Positions 15,282-24,250 of a stretch of DNA of 64,000 nt are shown one piece after another (position 1 is the first letter of the stretch; each line of letters begins with the position of its first letter). The notes under the pieces are model-generated. The model did not search any database, was not told the DNA's origin, and was given only the letters and a program-made list of their open reading frames with translations. The translations under genes and the position numbers were made by a program. Origin of the DNA: CAIKLP01 sp039798705 (GTDB taxonomy: Bacteria > Bacteroidota > Bacteroidia > Sphingobacteriales > Sphingobacteriaceae); NCBI GenBank assembly GCA_039798705.1, contig JBDKFN010000002.1, forward strand, positions 1-64,000. The letters are read 5' to 3'.

Positions 15282-16817
15282 TTATACAATTGCGTTAAAT
15301 TGATCGATGGCCAATTTTAATCTATTGGTAATTTTATCTTTTCCTATTAATGCAGTTAGCTCAAATATAGCAGGGCCGGCAGCTTGGCCAGATATTGCTA
15401 TTCTGAAAATTTGCATTACAGAGCCTGCGCCAATTCCATTTTTTTCTGCACAAGCTTTGAATGTTGCTTCTAAATCTATTGCATCAAAACTATTTGTATT
15501 TTGTAAATCTATTAACAATGATTCCATAAATGCTGGCACCGCATCTTTCCATTTCTTCTTCACTAAATCTTGATCAAATGCGCTAGGCTCTTCGAAGAAA
15601 TAACTAGAAAGTGACCAAAATTCATTTTGAAATTGTGCTTTCTCTTTTATTAATTCGCAAACGGCTTGAATGTAGCTTTCGTCAAAATCAAAACCTTTTG
15701 CTTTTATTTCTTCAGCAAAAGTTTTAGCTAAAATAGCGCTAGGTGTTTGACGAAGGTATTGTTGGTTAAACCATTTGGTTTTTGCTGCATCAAATTTAGC
15801 GCCTGATTTAGAAATTCTTTCAATGCTGAAAGTTTCTACTAATTCAGTCATACTAAAGATTTCTTGCGTAGTTCCTGGATTCCAACCTAATAAAGCAAGC
15901 ATATTAATGAATGCCTCTGGAATGTATCCGTTTTCTCTGTAACCAGAACTTATTTCTTCTGTAAATGGGTCTTTCCATTGTAAAGGAAAAACAGGGAATC
16001 CTAATCGGTCTCCATCACGTTTACTTAATTTTCCATTTCCATCTGGCTTGAGCAATAAGGGTAAATGCGCAAACTGCGGCATTACTTCTTCCCATCCTAA
16101 ATATCGATATAGCAATACATGTAATGGTGCAGATGGTAACCACTCCTCACCCCTAATTACATGTGTAATTTTCATTAAATAATCATCTACCACATTGGCT
16201 AAATGATAGGTTGGCATACCATCAGATTTGAACAATACTTTGTCGTCCATTTGTGATGTTTGCACCAATACATTTCCCCTAATTAAATCTACTACTCGCA
16301 CTTCTTCTTTGCGAGGAATTTTCATTCTAATTACATAAGCATCGCCGGCTGCTAACCTGCGCGCTACTTCATCGCTAGGCAAAGTGAGTGAATTTTTCAT
16401 TCCTTCACGTGTGATGTAATTATATTGTGGAGACGCTACATTTGCAGCCTTCAAATTTTCGCGCATGGCTTCCAATTCTTCCATGGTGTCAAATGCATAA
16501 TATGCATGACCCGCATCAACTAATTGTAAAGCATATTGCTTATACATTTCTTTTCTTTCAGATTGACGATATGGCGCGTGTGGACCACCAACATGCACAC
16601 CTTCATCAAAAGTAATTCCGCACCAAGCTAAAGATTCAATGATGTAATTTTCAGCACCTGGCACATACCTGGTTTGATCGGTGTCTTCGATTCGAAGTAA
16701 CATGTCACCACCGTGTTTTTTTGCAAACAAATAATTATAAAGCGCAGTACGAACTCCACCCATGTGTAATGGGCCAGTTGGACTAGGCGCAAATCGAACG
16801 CGAACTTTTCTTTCCAT
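15282..16817 (-). CDS. gltX: Glutamyl-tRNA synthetase
   Basis: 511 residues from the ATG at 16817. A longer in-frame start at 16880 is rejected because a promoter-like element lies between the two and because MERKVRVRFAPSPTGPLHMG is the usual N-terminus. The class I HIGH-type motif is PLHMG and the KMSKS-type motif is KLSKRDGD. The enzyme charges tRNA-Glu with glutamate. It heads an operon with a B12-binding protein, an unknown secreted protein and an enoyl-CoA hydratase. Confidence 0.96.
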   Translation of the reverse strand: MERKVRVRFAPSPTGPLHMGGVRTALYNYLFAKKHGGDMLLRIEDTDQTRYVPGAENYIIESLAWCGITFDEGVHVGGPHAPYRQSERKEMYKQYALQLVDAGHAYYAFDTMEELEAMRENLKAANVASPQYNYITREGMKNSLTLPSDEVARRLAAGDAYVIRMKIPRKEEVRVVDLIRGNVLVQTSQMDDKVLFKSDGMPTYHLANVVDDYLMKITHVIRGEEWLPSAPLHVLLYRYLGWEEVMPQFAHLPLLLKPDGNGKLSKRDGDRLGFPVFPLQWKDPFTEEISSGYRENGYIPEAFINMLALLGWNPGTTQEIFSMTELVETFSIERISKSGAKFDAAKTKWFNQQYLRQTPSAILAKTFAEEIKAKGFDFDESYIQAVCELIKEKAQFQNEFWSLSSYFFEEPSAFDQDLVKKKWKDAVPAFMESLLIDLQNTNSFDAIDLEATFKACAEKNGIGAGSVMQIFRIAISGQAAGPAIFELTALIGKDKITNRLKLAIDQFNAIV

Positions 16818-16824
16818 AAGCTTA

Positions 16825-16832
16825 CAAATATA
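16825..16832 (-). promoter_or_regulatory. Candidate -7 promoter element for gltX
   Basis: On the minus strand TATATTTG is an exact TAnnTTTG match ending 7 bases before the gltX ATG. A good TTG at the expected upstream distance is not seen. It supports the start at 16817. Confidence 0.45.
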
Positions 16833-16945
16833 AGCAATTTGCACGCTAAAGATAGCTTTTAGGGCAATTTTGAGTCCCAAATTGGCTTTAATGGCGATTT
16901 CTTTAAAATTTACATCGAACGACGATTAATTAGTATTTTCGTTCA

Positions 16946-18127
16946 ATGAATAGCCCAGAAACCAAAAAAAAGAATAAAAAAATAATGTTGCTCATTTTTG
17001 CAGCAATTATTGGGCTTTCTTCTTTAATCTATACGAACATTTTAGTTAGCAAATTACAAGTTGAAGAAAAGCAGAAAATCGAACTGCGAATTGAAGCAAC
17101 TAAGCAACTCATTAAAGCGACCGACGGAGAATTCATTGTATTTCTTTTTGAAAACATCATTAACAATAATGACATGGCAACCATTATTGCAGATTCTAAT
17201 GATGTGGTTTTGCATAGCAGGGGTTTAGACTCTACTAAAACTTTTGATGCAAATAATGAACCAAATAAATTTTATGATCCGAAATATTTTCAGGAACAAT
17301 TGGCCATTATGAAGGAACAACATGAACCAATTATTTATGAAGTAATTCCTGGAGAAAAGCAGTTTATTTATTACAAAGATTCGTCTATTTTAATGCAGTT
17401 GAAAATTTATCCGTATTTTCAATTAGCCATAATTGCGGTGTTTCTTTTTGTGTCTTATCTTGCGTTTAGCGCCAGTAGAAAATCGGAGCAAAACCGCGTA
17501 TGGGTTGGGCTTGCTAAAGAGACCGCACATCAGCTTGGGACGCCAATTTCTTCTCTTCTTGCTTGGATTGAACATTTGAAAAATAAGGTTTCTTCACAAG
17601 ATCTCAGTATTGTTGATGAGATGGAAAACGATATCAAAAAACTTGAAATTGTTGCCGACCGATTTTCTAAAATAGGTTCAGTTCCTGTATTGAAACCTGA
17701 GAATGTTTATGATACTTTGGAAAGAAATGTTGCTTACATTAGGAAAAGAACTAGTGAGAAAATCAGCATTGAAATTGCTGGAGATAGAAACGCAACAGCA
17801 CAAATCAACCATTCACTTTTCGATTGGGTAATAGAAAATTTGTGTAACAATGCCATCAACGCGATTGGAATTCAAGGCGCTATAAAATTGAACATTACCC
17901 AACAGAAAAATAAAGTCTTTATTGATATTTCAGATACAGGAGCTGGAATTCCAAAGTCAAAGTTTGAAACGGTATTTGAGCCTGGCTATACCACTCGCAA
18001 AAGAGGCTGGGGGCTTGGGCTTTCGCTCGTTAGGCGAATTATTGAGAATTACCACAATGGACAAATTGTCGTAAAAGAATCTGTTGTAGGCAAAGGGAGT
18101 ACCTTTAGGATTACTTTACATGCTTAA
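16946..18127 (+). CDS. Membrane sensor histidine kinase (orphan)
   Basis: 393 residues. A transmembrane helix near 15-35 (MLLIFAAIIGLSSLIYTNIL) and another at about 155-173 enclose a periplasmic sensor domain of about 120 residues that I do not recognise. The phosphoacceptor motif is AKETAHQLGTPISSLLAWIE (H195), followed by the ATPase N box NLCNNAINAI, the G1 box DTGAGIP and the G2 box GWGLGLSLVRRI. No response regulator gene is adjacent. The downstream M1 aminopeptidase overlaps it by 8 bases, so the two are probably cotranscribed, but a functional link is not shown. Confidence 0.9.
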   Translation: MNSPETKKKNKKIMLLIFAAIIGLSSLIYTNILVSKLQVEEKQKIELRIEATKQLIKATDGEFIVFLFENIINNNDMATIIADSNDVVLHSRGLDSTKTFDANNEPNKFYDPKYFQEQLAIMKEQHEPIIYEVIPGEKQFIYYKDSSILMQLKIYPYFQLAIIAVFLFVSYLAFSASRKSEQNRVWVGLAKETAHQLGTPISSLLAWIEHLKNKVSSQDLSIVDEMENDIKKLEIVADRFSKIGSVPVLKPENVYDTLERNVAYIRKRTSEKISIEIAGDRNATAQINHSLFDWVIENLCNNAINAIGIQGAIKLNITQQKNKVFIDISDTGAGIPKSKFETVFEPGYTTRKRGWGLGLSLVRRIIENYHNGQIVVKESVVGKGSTFRITLHA

Positions 18128-20009
18128 AAGAATATTACTTCTTTCTTTAATTGCTTTGCAATATTTCACAGTAATTGCACAAGAAAATAAATTATCTAAC
18201 AATTATATTTCGTCAATAGACTCTAGTCATATTGATCTAAAATATTTGAATGCGCACTGGTCTGTAGACCCTGCTGTTAATTATATTAAAGGAGCAATTA
18301 ATTACCATTTTGAAGCAATTGAAAACACCAATACCATTCAATTTTCATTATCAAAAAAATTAAAAGTTGACGCAGTTATTTACCATAACGATAGCATCCA
18401 TTTTTCACACAACTATTTCAACCAATTAATTATTTTTTTGCCAAGTGAAATTAAAAATGGACAAAAAGATTCCATTGCTATTCATTATCAAGGCGCACCT
18501 TCTAAATCAGGTTTTGGCGCATTTACGCAAAGCAACCATGGCTACGGCCCAATCATTTGGACGCTTTCAGAGCCTTTTGGATCTTTAGAGTGGTGGCCCT
18601 CTAAGTTAAACTTGACTGACAAGATTGATTCAATTGATATTTTTATTCGTAACCCTAAACCGTATTTAGCGGCAGCCAATGGAATATTAATTCGCACAGA
18701 TTCTAGCAACAACGATTACATTCATCATTGGAAACATCGCTACCCTATTGTAAGTTATTTGGTAGCATTTGCGGTAAGTAATTACGAACAATATACCGAT
18801 ACTGCGCTGCTAATAAACGGACCGCTGCCAATTTTAAATTATGTGTATCCGCAGAATTTAGTAAATGCAAAAATTCAAACCAAAGCAGTTGTTCCAATTT
18901 TAAAATTATATGAAAGTTTAGTAGGTCCTTATCCATTTGCCAAAGAAAAATATGGGCATGCTCAATGTGGTTTTTCTGGTGGCATGGAACACCAGACTAT
19001 GAGTTTTATGGGCAACTTTAACAGAGGGTTAATTGCACATGAACTTGCCCATCAATGGTTTGGCGATATGGTTACTTGTGGAAGCTGGAGTGATATTTGG
19101 CTCAACGAAGGCTTTGCCACCTACTTTGCTGCTTTAGCTAACGATTTTGGAGTGGATCCGGCGCAATGGAACCTTTTTAAAACTAGTACAATTAGTTATG
19201 TTACCGACCAAACGGATGGAGCGGTAAAAGTGCTAGACACCAACAATGTGTCTCGCATATTTGACGAGCGACTTTCTTATAAAAAAGGTTCTTATCTATT
19301 GCATATGCTTAGAGGAATGATGGGAGACTCGCTCTTTTTTCTAGGTTTAAGAAATTATTTAACAGACCAAAAGCTGCAACATCATTTTGCAAATACACAA
19401 CAATTACAAAATCATTTAGAGGATGTATCTGGCTTGAATTTGAATAGCTTTTTCAAGAACTGGTTTGAAGGAGAAGGTTATCCTAACTATGAAGTACTTT
19501 GGAGAAACGAATCAAATCATCAAGTGATTGTAACTATAAAACAAAAAACGAGCGATCCAAGTGTTCCTTTTTTTGATATGCCAATTGAACTTGAGTTAAG
19601 CGATGGAAACCAAGACACCCTTTTAAAAGTCAATCATCAATTTTCTGGGCAAGATTTTATTTTAGATTTAAACTTCACTCCCAATCAATTAAATTTTGAC
19701 CCCAACCGATGGTTATTAGCTAAATCAAAAGTTTCTAATATTGCAGATGCAGGAAATTTAGGAAAAATCACAATCGCTTTGAAACCTAACCCTGCAAAGG
19801 AAAACCTCCAAATGGTTTTCTCAAAAGCAGTGGCCTTAAAAGAAATTAAAATTTACACTTCACAAGGTACCCTACTAAAATCTTTGGCATACAACGGAAA
19901 CTTTAGTCTTTCTGAAAATATTTATTTAGCAGATTTATCCACTGGATATTACTTGCTAAAAATTGTAACAGAAGAAGCGGTTTTAAGCAGCCCATTTGTT
20001 AAATTTTAA
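18120..20009 (+). CDS. M1 family zinc aminopeptidase, secreted by T9SS
   Basis: 629 residues with a signal peptide (MLKRILLLSLIALQYFTVIAQ). The zinc site is complete: HELAH (H307, E308, H311) and the Glu of LNEGFATYF (E330). The substrate-binding loop reads SGGMEHQT where animal enzymes have GAMEN; its Glu (E290) would bind the peptide N-terminus. The last 80 residues (IALKPNPAKENLQM to STGYYLLKIV) form a T9SS type A sorting domain, so the enzyme is predicted to be exported by the PorU/PorV pathway. It overlaps the histidine kinase by 8 bases and converges with a second sorting-domain gene. Confidence 0.92.
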   Translation: MLKRILLLSLIALQYFTVIAQENKLSNNYISSIDSSHIDLKYLNAHWSVDPAVNYIKGAINYHFEAIENTNTIQFSLSKKLKVDAVIYHNDSIHFSHNYFNQLIIFLPSEIKNGQKDSIAIHYQGAPSKSGFGAFTQSNHGYGPIIWTLSEPFGSLEWWPSKLNLTDKIDSIDIFIRNPKPYLAAANGILIRTDSSNNDYIHHWKHRYPIVSYLVAFAVSNYEQYTDTALLINGPLPILNYVYPQNLVNAKIQTKAVVPILKLYESLVGPYPFAKEKYGHAQCGFSGGMEHQTMSFMGNFNRGLIAHELAHQWFGDMVTCGSWSDIWLNEGFATYFAALANDFGVDPAQWNLFKTSTISYVTDQTDGAVKVLDTNNVSRIFDERLSYKKGSYLLHMLRGMMGDSLFFLGLRNYLTDQKLQHHFANTQQLQNHLEDVSGLNLNSFFKNWFEGEGYPNYEVLWRNESNHQVIVTIKQKTSDPSVPFFDMPIELELSDGNQDTLLKVNHQFSGQDFILDLNFTPNQLNFDPNRWLLAKSKVSNIADAGNLGKITIALKPNPAKENLQMVFSKAVALKEIKIYTSQGTLLKSLAYNGNFSLSENIYLADLSTGYYLLKIVTEEAVLSSPFVKF

Positions 20010-20017
20010 TCAAAAAA

Positions 20018-20045
20018 AAAGCCCGAACATTTCTGCTCGGGCTTT
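20018..20045. terminator. Bidirectional rho-independent terminator
   Basis: Nine-base perfect stem AAAGCCCGA/TCGGGCTTT with a 10-base loop, flanked by an A-run on one side and T-rich sequence on the other. It lies between two convergent genes and can serve both. Confidence 0.88.
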
Positions 20046-20059
20046 GCATATTATTAAAT

Positions 20060-22609
20060 TTATTTGATAACAAACTTGCTTGAATTTGTTTTGTCTCCTG
20101 ATGTTGCTTGGATAACATAAACTCCTTTTGCAAGATGTGTTAAATCCAATTGCTCTTTATGAACACTTAAGTTTTCGTTTCTGTCTAATTCAAAAACCAC
20201 TTTGCCTAATTGGTCCAATACTTTAATTTTTAATGCGCTAGGTGACTCTGTCAACAAAAACACATTTAGAATTCCTGAACTTGGATTTGGTGTTATTTTA
20301 AACTCTTTAACATTTACACTTATACCTGCTAGTGCTGTAACTTCAAGTGTTCTAGTTGCAGCATTTACACAACCTGCGGTATCTGTATAGGTATAAGTAA
20401 TATTAAAAATACCTACTCCACTTACTGCTGGATCAAAAATACCATTGCTTACACCAGTTCCAGAATAAACACCACCTGCAGGAGAACCTCCATATAATGC
20501 TACTGGTCTTCCACTTGGATTTACTGGCATTAAACTATCTAGCGTAACAACTGGCAAAGGTTTAAATCTAATTTTAAAAGTATCTGTTGTAGCTGTACAC
20601 AAACCATTTGATGCTAAAATATTACAGTAATAATCGCCAGAAGTGTTTACTGTAATGCTTCTAGAAGTTGCGCCAGTATTCCATGCATAAGTAGCCGAAG
20701 CCTGAGATGCAGTAATGGTTACTGTTTTGCCTGCACATAGATTATTTCCGCTTACTATACCTGTTGTTTTTGGCAAAGCATTTACAATAACATAACCATC
20801 CTTGTCTTGCACTTTTCCATCAATAGTTAAAGTAACTTTAAATCTTCCATTTGTAGCGTATGTAACGGTAGGATTTGCAGCTGTAGATGTTGCCGGCGTT
20901 CCACCTGCAAATGTCCAACTGATATTACTACCAGTGAAATTAGAAGTGTTAGTGAAATTAATTGTTTCGCCTGCACAAATTACTTTTTTGTCAGCTGTAA
21001 AATCTGCAGTTAATGCATTTGGTTTAATTTGCGCCCACCAGGTAGCCCATGTGTTTGATGTATATCCAGCGTATTCTTGAATAGTCCAAAAAGTAGAATC
21101 ATTTGCAGGGTCTACAACCGTATTGGTATAATCTCCCCAACGATTTCTAGTTCCACCAAAATCTTTGAAGTAAATATTTTCTCCACCTTTAAAAATATAT
21201 TCATCACGCATGGTGTTGATTGGATCTGTTCCTGCTCTAAAAGAATATGCGCCACTTGCGTATTGTAATGGAGAAAAACTTGCATAACCAACTAATACAT
21301 CGTTTGCTTTATTTACTGCTATACTAGGAAATGCATAAAACTTTTTACCTGTTGGGTCGTCAATTCTACTTCTTTGAACTACTGCTCCTGTTGAATCGAA
21401 TTGCCACCATTGCACGCTTGCTCTTGTTGCGCCAGTAGCAGGCAAATACACACAATGAACTGCATAAATTTTACCATTTCTAACAATAACTTGTCGCATG
21501 CGGTGATCGTTTGCTGCTATCGTTTTAATCGTACCCAATTGCGGGGCAAAATTAGTATTGTTATTACCCGTACTAGCCCAAGGGTTTGGAGTAGTTATTA
21601 CGGTTTCATTTGATAAAACTTCTGAGCCAACTGCGCCTGTTATAGTTCTCATTCCTAAAATTCCATTACCTCCACTACTTCCTGATGATACTCTGAAAGT
21701 ATACATTTTGCCAATTGATCTATCGTAATGTATAGATGGGCAAGCAATCGCAGTTGCTTCGTTTGTAATTTCAAATCTTTTAAACAAACCTGTGCCACCT
21801 GCATATAAATCTGCTTTGTTCCATACATAAATTTGATGTGAGGTTCCACTGTTATTCGGCATTGCAAATAAATTCATTTGAACAACAATCCATTTATCAT
21901 TGAATCCAATACTTGGATAATCAACCCATTTTTTATTTGTAGAGTCTACGTCTACTCTGTATAAATGCCAACCTGCGGTAGGATCTCCTGTATTCGAAAT
22001 TGCTAACAATGTACTTGAGTTTGCAGTTTGTGCATTACAAGATGAAACCATCATCCATCTATTTGCTTCATGATCATATAATACTTTTGGATCGTAACAA
22101 CCTGTTGCGCTTCCAACAGGAGCCCAAAATGCATCTAAAGAAACAGTGCTAATTGTAGCCCCATTTCTATCTGAAATTCTCACCTGTGTATTTAATGTTG
22201 TCATTACATGTGTTAGGCCTACAGTGCCATTTACATCTGGAGGTATAGAAACATTATTATCACTGATACCCGCAAAATTTGAAATTGGAGACGGAGAAGG
22301 ATTTGGAACCGAAGACTTGTTCGCTAAAGCATTCTGTACCCCGAACGGATCTACATGAACTGTCTTGCCTGTGCGATTGATATCCATTTCAGGAATTGGC
22401 CTCGCTTTTCTATTTCCTATAAACTGAATGGGCTTTGCTGCAGACTTGTTGTATGCATTGATTAGTGCAATTGCTTTGAAGTCGATAGTTGTATGTTCCG
22501 TTGCATTTCCATTGAATGAAGTGACAACACTTTCCGTTTGAGCAGAAACATTAACATTAATGAATAACATTGCTAATGCTACTATGCTGTAAATTTTGAT
22601 ATTTTTCAT
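20060..22609 (-). CDS. Large secreted PKD-domain protein with T9SS sorting domain
   Basis: 849 residues with a signal peptide (ending NVSAQ). The N-terminal half (about 90-530) looks like a beta-propeller-type domain: DPKVLYDHEANRWMMVSSC, WVDYPSIGFNDKWIVVQMN and FYAFPSIAVNKANDVLVGYA are repeated blade-like segments; I do not recognise the family. A PKD domain follows (FTADKKVICAGETINFTNTS, SWTFAGGTPATS), then Ig-like modules (LCAGKTVTITAS, YAWNTGATSRSI). The C-terminal part (FKITPNPSSGILNVF to LAKGVYVIQA) is a T9SS type A sorting domain. A surface or secreted protein; catalytic function not evident. Confidence 0.85.
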   Translation of the reverse strand: MKNIKIYSIVALAMLFINVNVSAQTESVVTSFNGNATEHTTIDFKAIALINAYNKSAAKPIQFIGNRKARPIPEMDINRTGKTVHVDPFGVQNALANKSSVPNPSPSPISNFAGISDNNVSIPPDVNGTVGLTHVMTTLNTQVRISDRNGATISTVSLDAFWAPVGSATGCYDPKVLYDHEANRWMMVSSCNAQTANSSTLLAISNTGDPTAGWHLYRVDVDSTNKKWVDYPSIGFNDKWIVVQMNLFAMPNNSGTSHQIYVWNKADLYAGGTGLFKRFEITNEATAIACPSIHYDRSIGKMYTFRVSSGSSGGNGILGMRTITGAVGSEVLSNETVITTPNPWASTGNNNTNFAPQLGTIKTIAANDHRMRQVIVRNGKIYAVHCVYLPATGATRASVQWWQFDSTGAVVQRSRIDDPTGKKFYAFPSIAVNKANDVLVGYASFSPLQYASGAYSFRAGTDPINTMRDEYIFKGGENIYFKDFGGTRNRWGDYTNTVVDPANDSTFWTIQEYAGYTSNTWATWWAQIKPNALTADFTADKKVICAGETINFTNTSNFTGSNISWTFAGGTPATSTAANPTVTYATNGRFKVTLTIDGKVQDKDGYVIVNALPKTTGIVSGNNLCAGKTVTITASQASATYAWNTGATSRSITVNTSGDYYCNILASNGLCTATTDTFKIRFKPLPVVTLDSLMPVNPSGRPVALYGGSPAGGVYSGTGVSNGIFDPAVSGVGIFNITYTYTDTAGCVNAATRTLEVTALAGISVNVKEFKITPNPSSGILNVFLLTESPSALKIKVLDQLGKVVFELDRNENLSVHKEQLDLTHLAKGVYVIQATSGDKTNSSKFVIK

Positions 22610-22721
22610 TATTGGTGGTTTTGATATTCAAAGTAAATATAAAGAAAAATGCTAAATGATTGGAATAGCCTTTAAGGTTAAGTTTTGGCATTTTTGTTAT
22701 TTTAGCAAAAAATAGACTTTT

Positions 22722-24161
22722 ATGAATAAACTGCCACTATCTCTTTTAATAATTAGCACTTCCCTGTTTTTTTATAGTTGTGGCACACAGCAAACAATCG
22801 CATTGAAGCCAGATGTTGGAGTAGCAAAAAAAAGCGCTCTCCCTTTATCTAGCATCAATTTACCCATTAGTATCAATTGTATAGCAATAGAAAACAATAT
22901 CAATAAACAATTTAGCGGCATACTATATAACGACGAAAGTTTCGAAAATAATAACAACGACAATCTTATTGTTAAAATAACCAAACTTGCGGATTTTAAA
23001 ATTACAGGATCTGGAGATAAAATTGCATTTACTGCTCCGATAGAAATCTATGTTAAAGGAAGACTTAAAAAAGATTTTTTTAGCATGTTTGACCAAACAG
23101 TTGGCGTAGATCAATCTAAAGAAGCTACGTTTAAAATAAACTTAACCATTAATAGTAAAATAGCCATCGGTAGTAATTGGGATATTCAAACAAGTTCCGA
23201 AGCAAATTTTCAATGGCGAGAAAAACCGTACCTCGAATTGGGCTTGATTAAAATTCCGATTGCCTCTGTGATTGAGTCTATTTTAAATCTTAAAGCAAAA
23301 GATTTAAATGCCCAACTCGATCAAGAAATTAGTAAGATGCTAAAAATTAAACCGATGGTTGAAAAATATTGGAATGAATTTCAACAAGCACAACTGATCA
23401 ACGAAACCTATAAAAGTTACTTGTTAGTTTCACCAGAATCCATAGCGGTTTCAAAAATTAATAGCAACGGAACAAGTATTTTATTTTATGTAGGAATAAA
23501 AGCTGGAATAAGCATTGTTTCTGGAGAAAAGCCTGTCGCTACAAGCTTAAAACCGCTACCAAATTTAAGTCAAAACCAAAAATTTGACAGCAGTTTTACA
23601 CTCTATTGTAAAGCAGCAATTAATTATACGCAAGCAAGCTTATTAGCAAATGCAGCCATTGCAGAAAAAACATTTGAATTTAACAATGGGAAAGAAAAAG
23701 TTACGATACATCATTTAGAAATTTTTAACAATGGTGATCGAATAGGCGCAAAAATAAATTTAACTGCAGAAGTGACTAAAGGATTTTTTACAAAAAAAAT
23801 AAATGCAGAATTATATGCACTTGGCACTCCGTTTTATGAAAAAGAAACGCAACAATTAAAAATAAATAATTTTGATTTTGATATTAAGAGTAAAAATGCA
23901 CTGGTTGGGCCTGCTGCTTTTTTAATAAAGAACACTTTGAAAAAACAAATCGAACAGCAATTGGCTTATCCAATGAAATCACAGATATTGGAAATGCAAG
24001 GAATTGCGAATAACGCATTGGCGAATGCAAACTTCAAATACATTCGATTAAATGGCAAGATTAAACATTTTGAACCTAGCGATATTTTATTAGAAGAAAA
24101 ATCGCTTGCCATACAGGTAGCCTGTGAGGGGAATCTGGCGGTTTCTATACTTGGATTTTAG
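22722..24161 (+). CDS. DUF4403 family lipoprotein
   Basis: 479 residues. The N-terminus MNKLPLSLLIISTSLFFYSC is a lipoprotein signal with the lipobox YSC, so the protein is anchored to a membrane by a lipidated cysteine. The sequence then matches the DUF4403 pattern: SSINLPISINCIAIENNINK near the start, LKAKDLNAQLDQEI in the middle and repeated beta-rich segments that resemble lipid-binding tubular (TULIP/SMP-like) folds. The function of this family is unknown. It appears to be transcribed alone. Confidence 0.78.
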   Translation: MNKLPLSLLIISTSLFFYSCGTQQTIALKPDVGVAKKSALPLSSINLPISINCIAIENNINKQFSGILYNDESFENNNNDNLIVKITKLADFKITGSGDKIAFTAPIEIYVKGRLKKDFFSMFDQTVGVDQSKEATFKINLTINSKIAIGSNWDIQTSSEANFQWREKPYLELGLIKIPIASVIESILNLKAKDLNAQLDQEISKMLKIKPMVEKYWNEFQQAQLINETYKSYLLVSPESIAVSKINSNGTSILFYVGIKAGISIVSGEKPVATSLKPLPNLSQNQKFDSSFTLYCKAAINYTQASLLANAAIAEKTFEFNNGKEKVTIHHLEIFNNGDRIGAKINLTAEVTKGFFTKKINAELYALGTPFYEKETQQLKINNFDFDIKSKNALVGPAAFLIKNTLKKQIEQQLAYPMKSQILEMQGIANNALANANFKYIRLNGKIKHFEPSDILLEEKSLAIQVACEGNLAVSILGF

Positions 24162-24250
24162 CATAGGTTATTATTTAAACCATTGTATCAGTTTATTTAA
24201 TGATGCTATTATTTAAAAATAATTCTATTTTTAAGAAAAAAAACTGAAAC

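Noticed and set aside
16818..16880. Upstream start extending GltX by 21 residues
   Set aside because: The extension spans a TAnnTTTG promoter element and lacks similarity to GltX N-termini.
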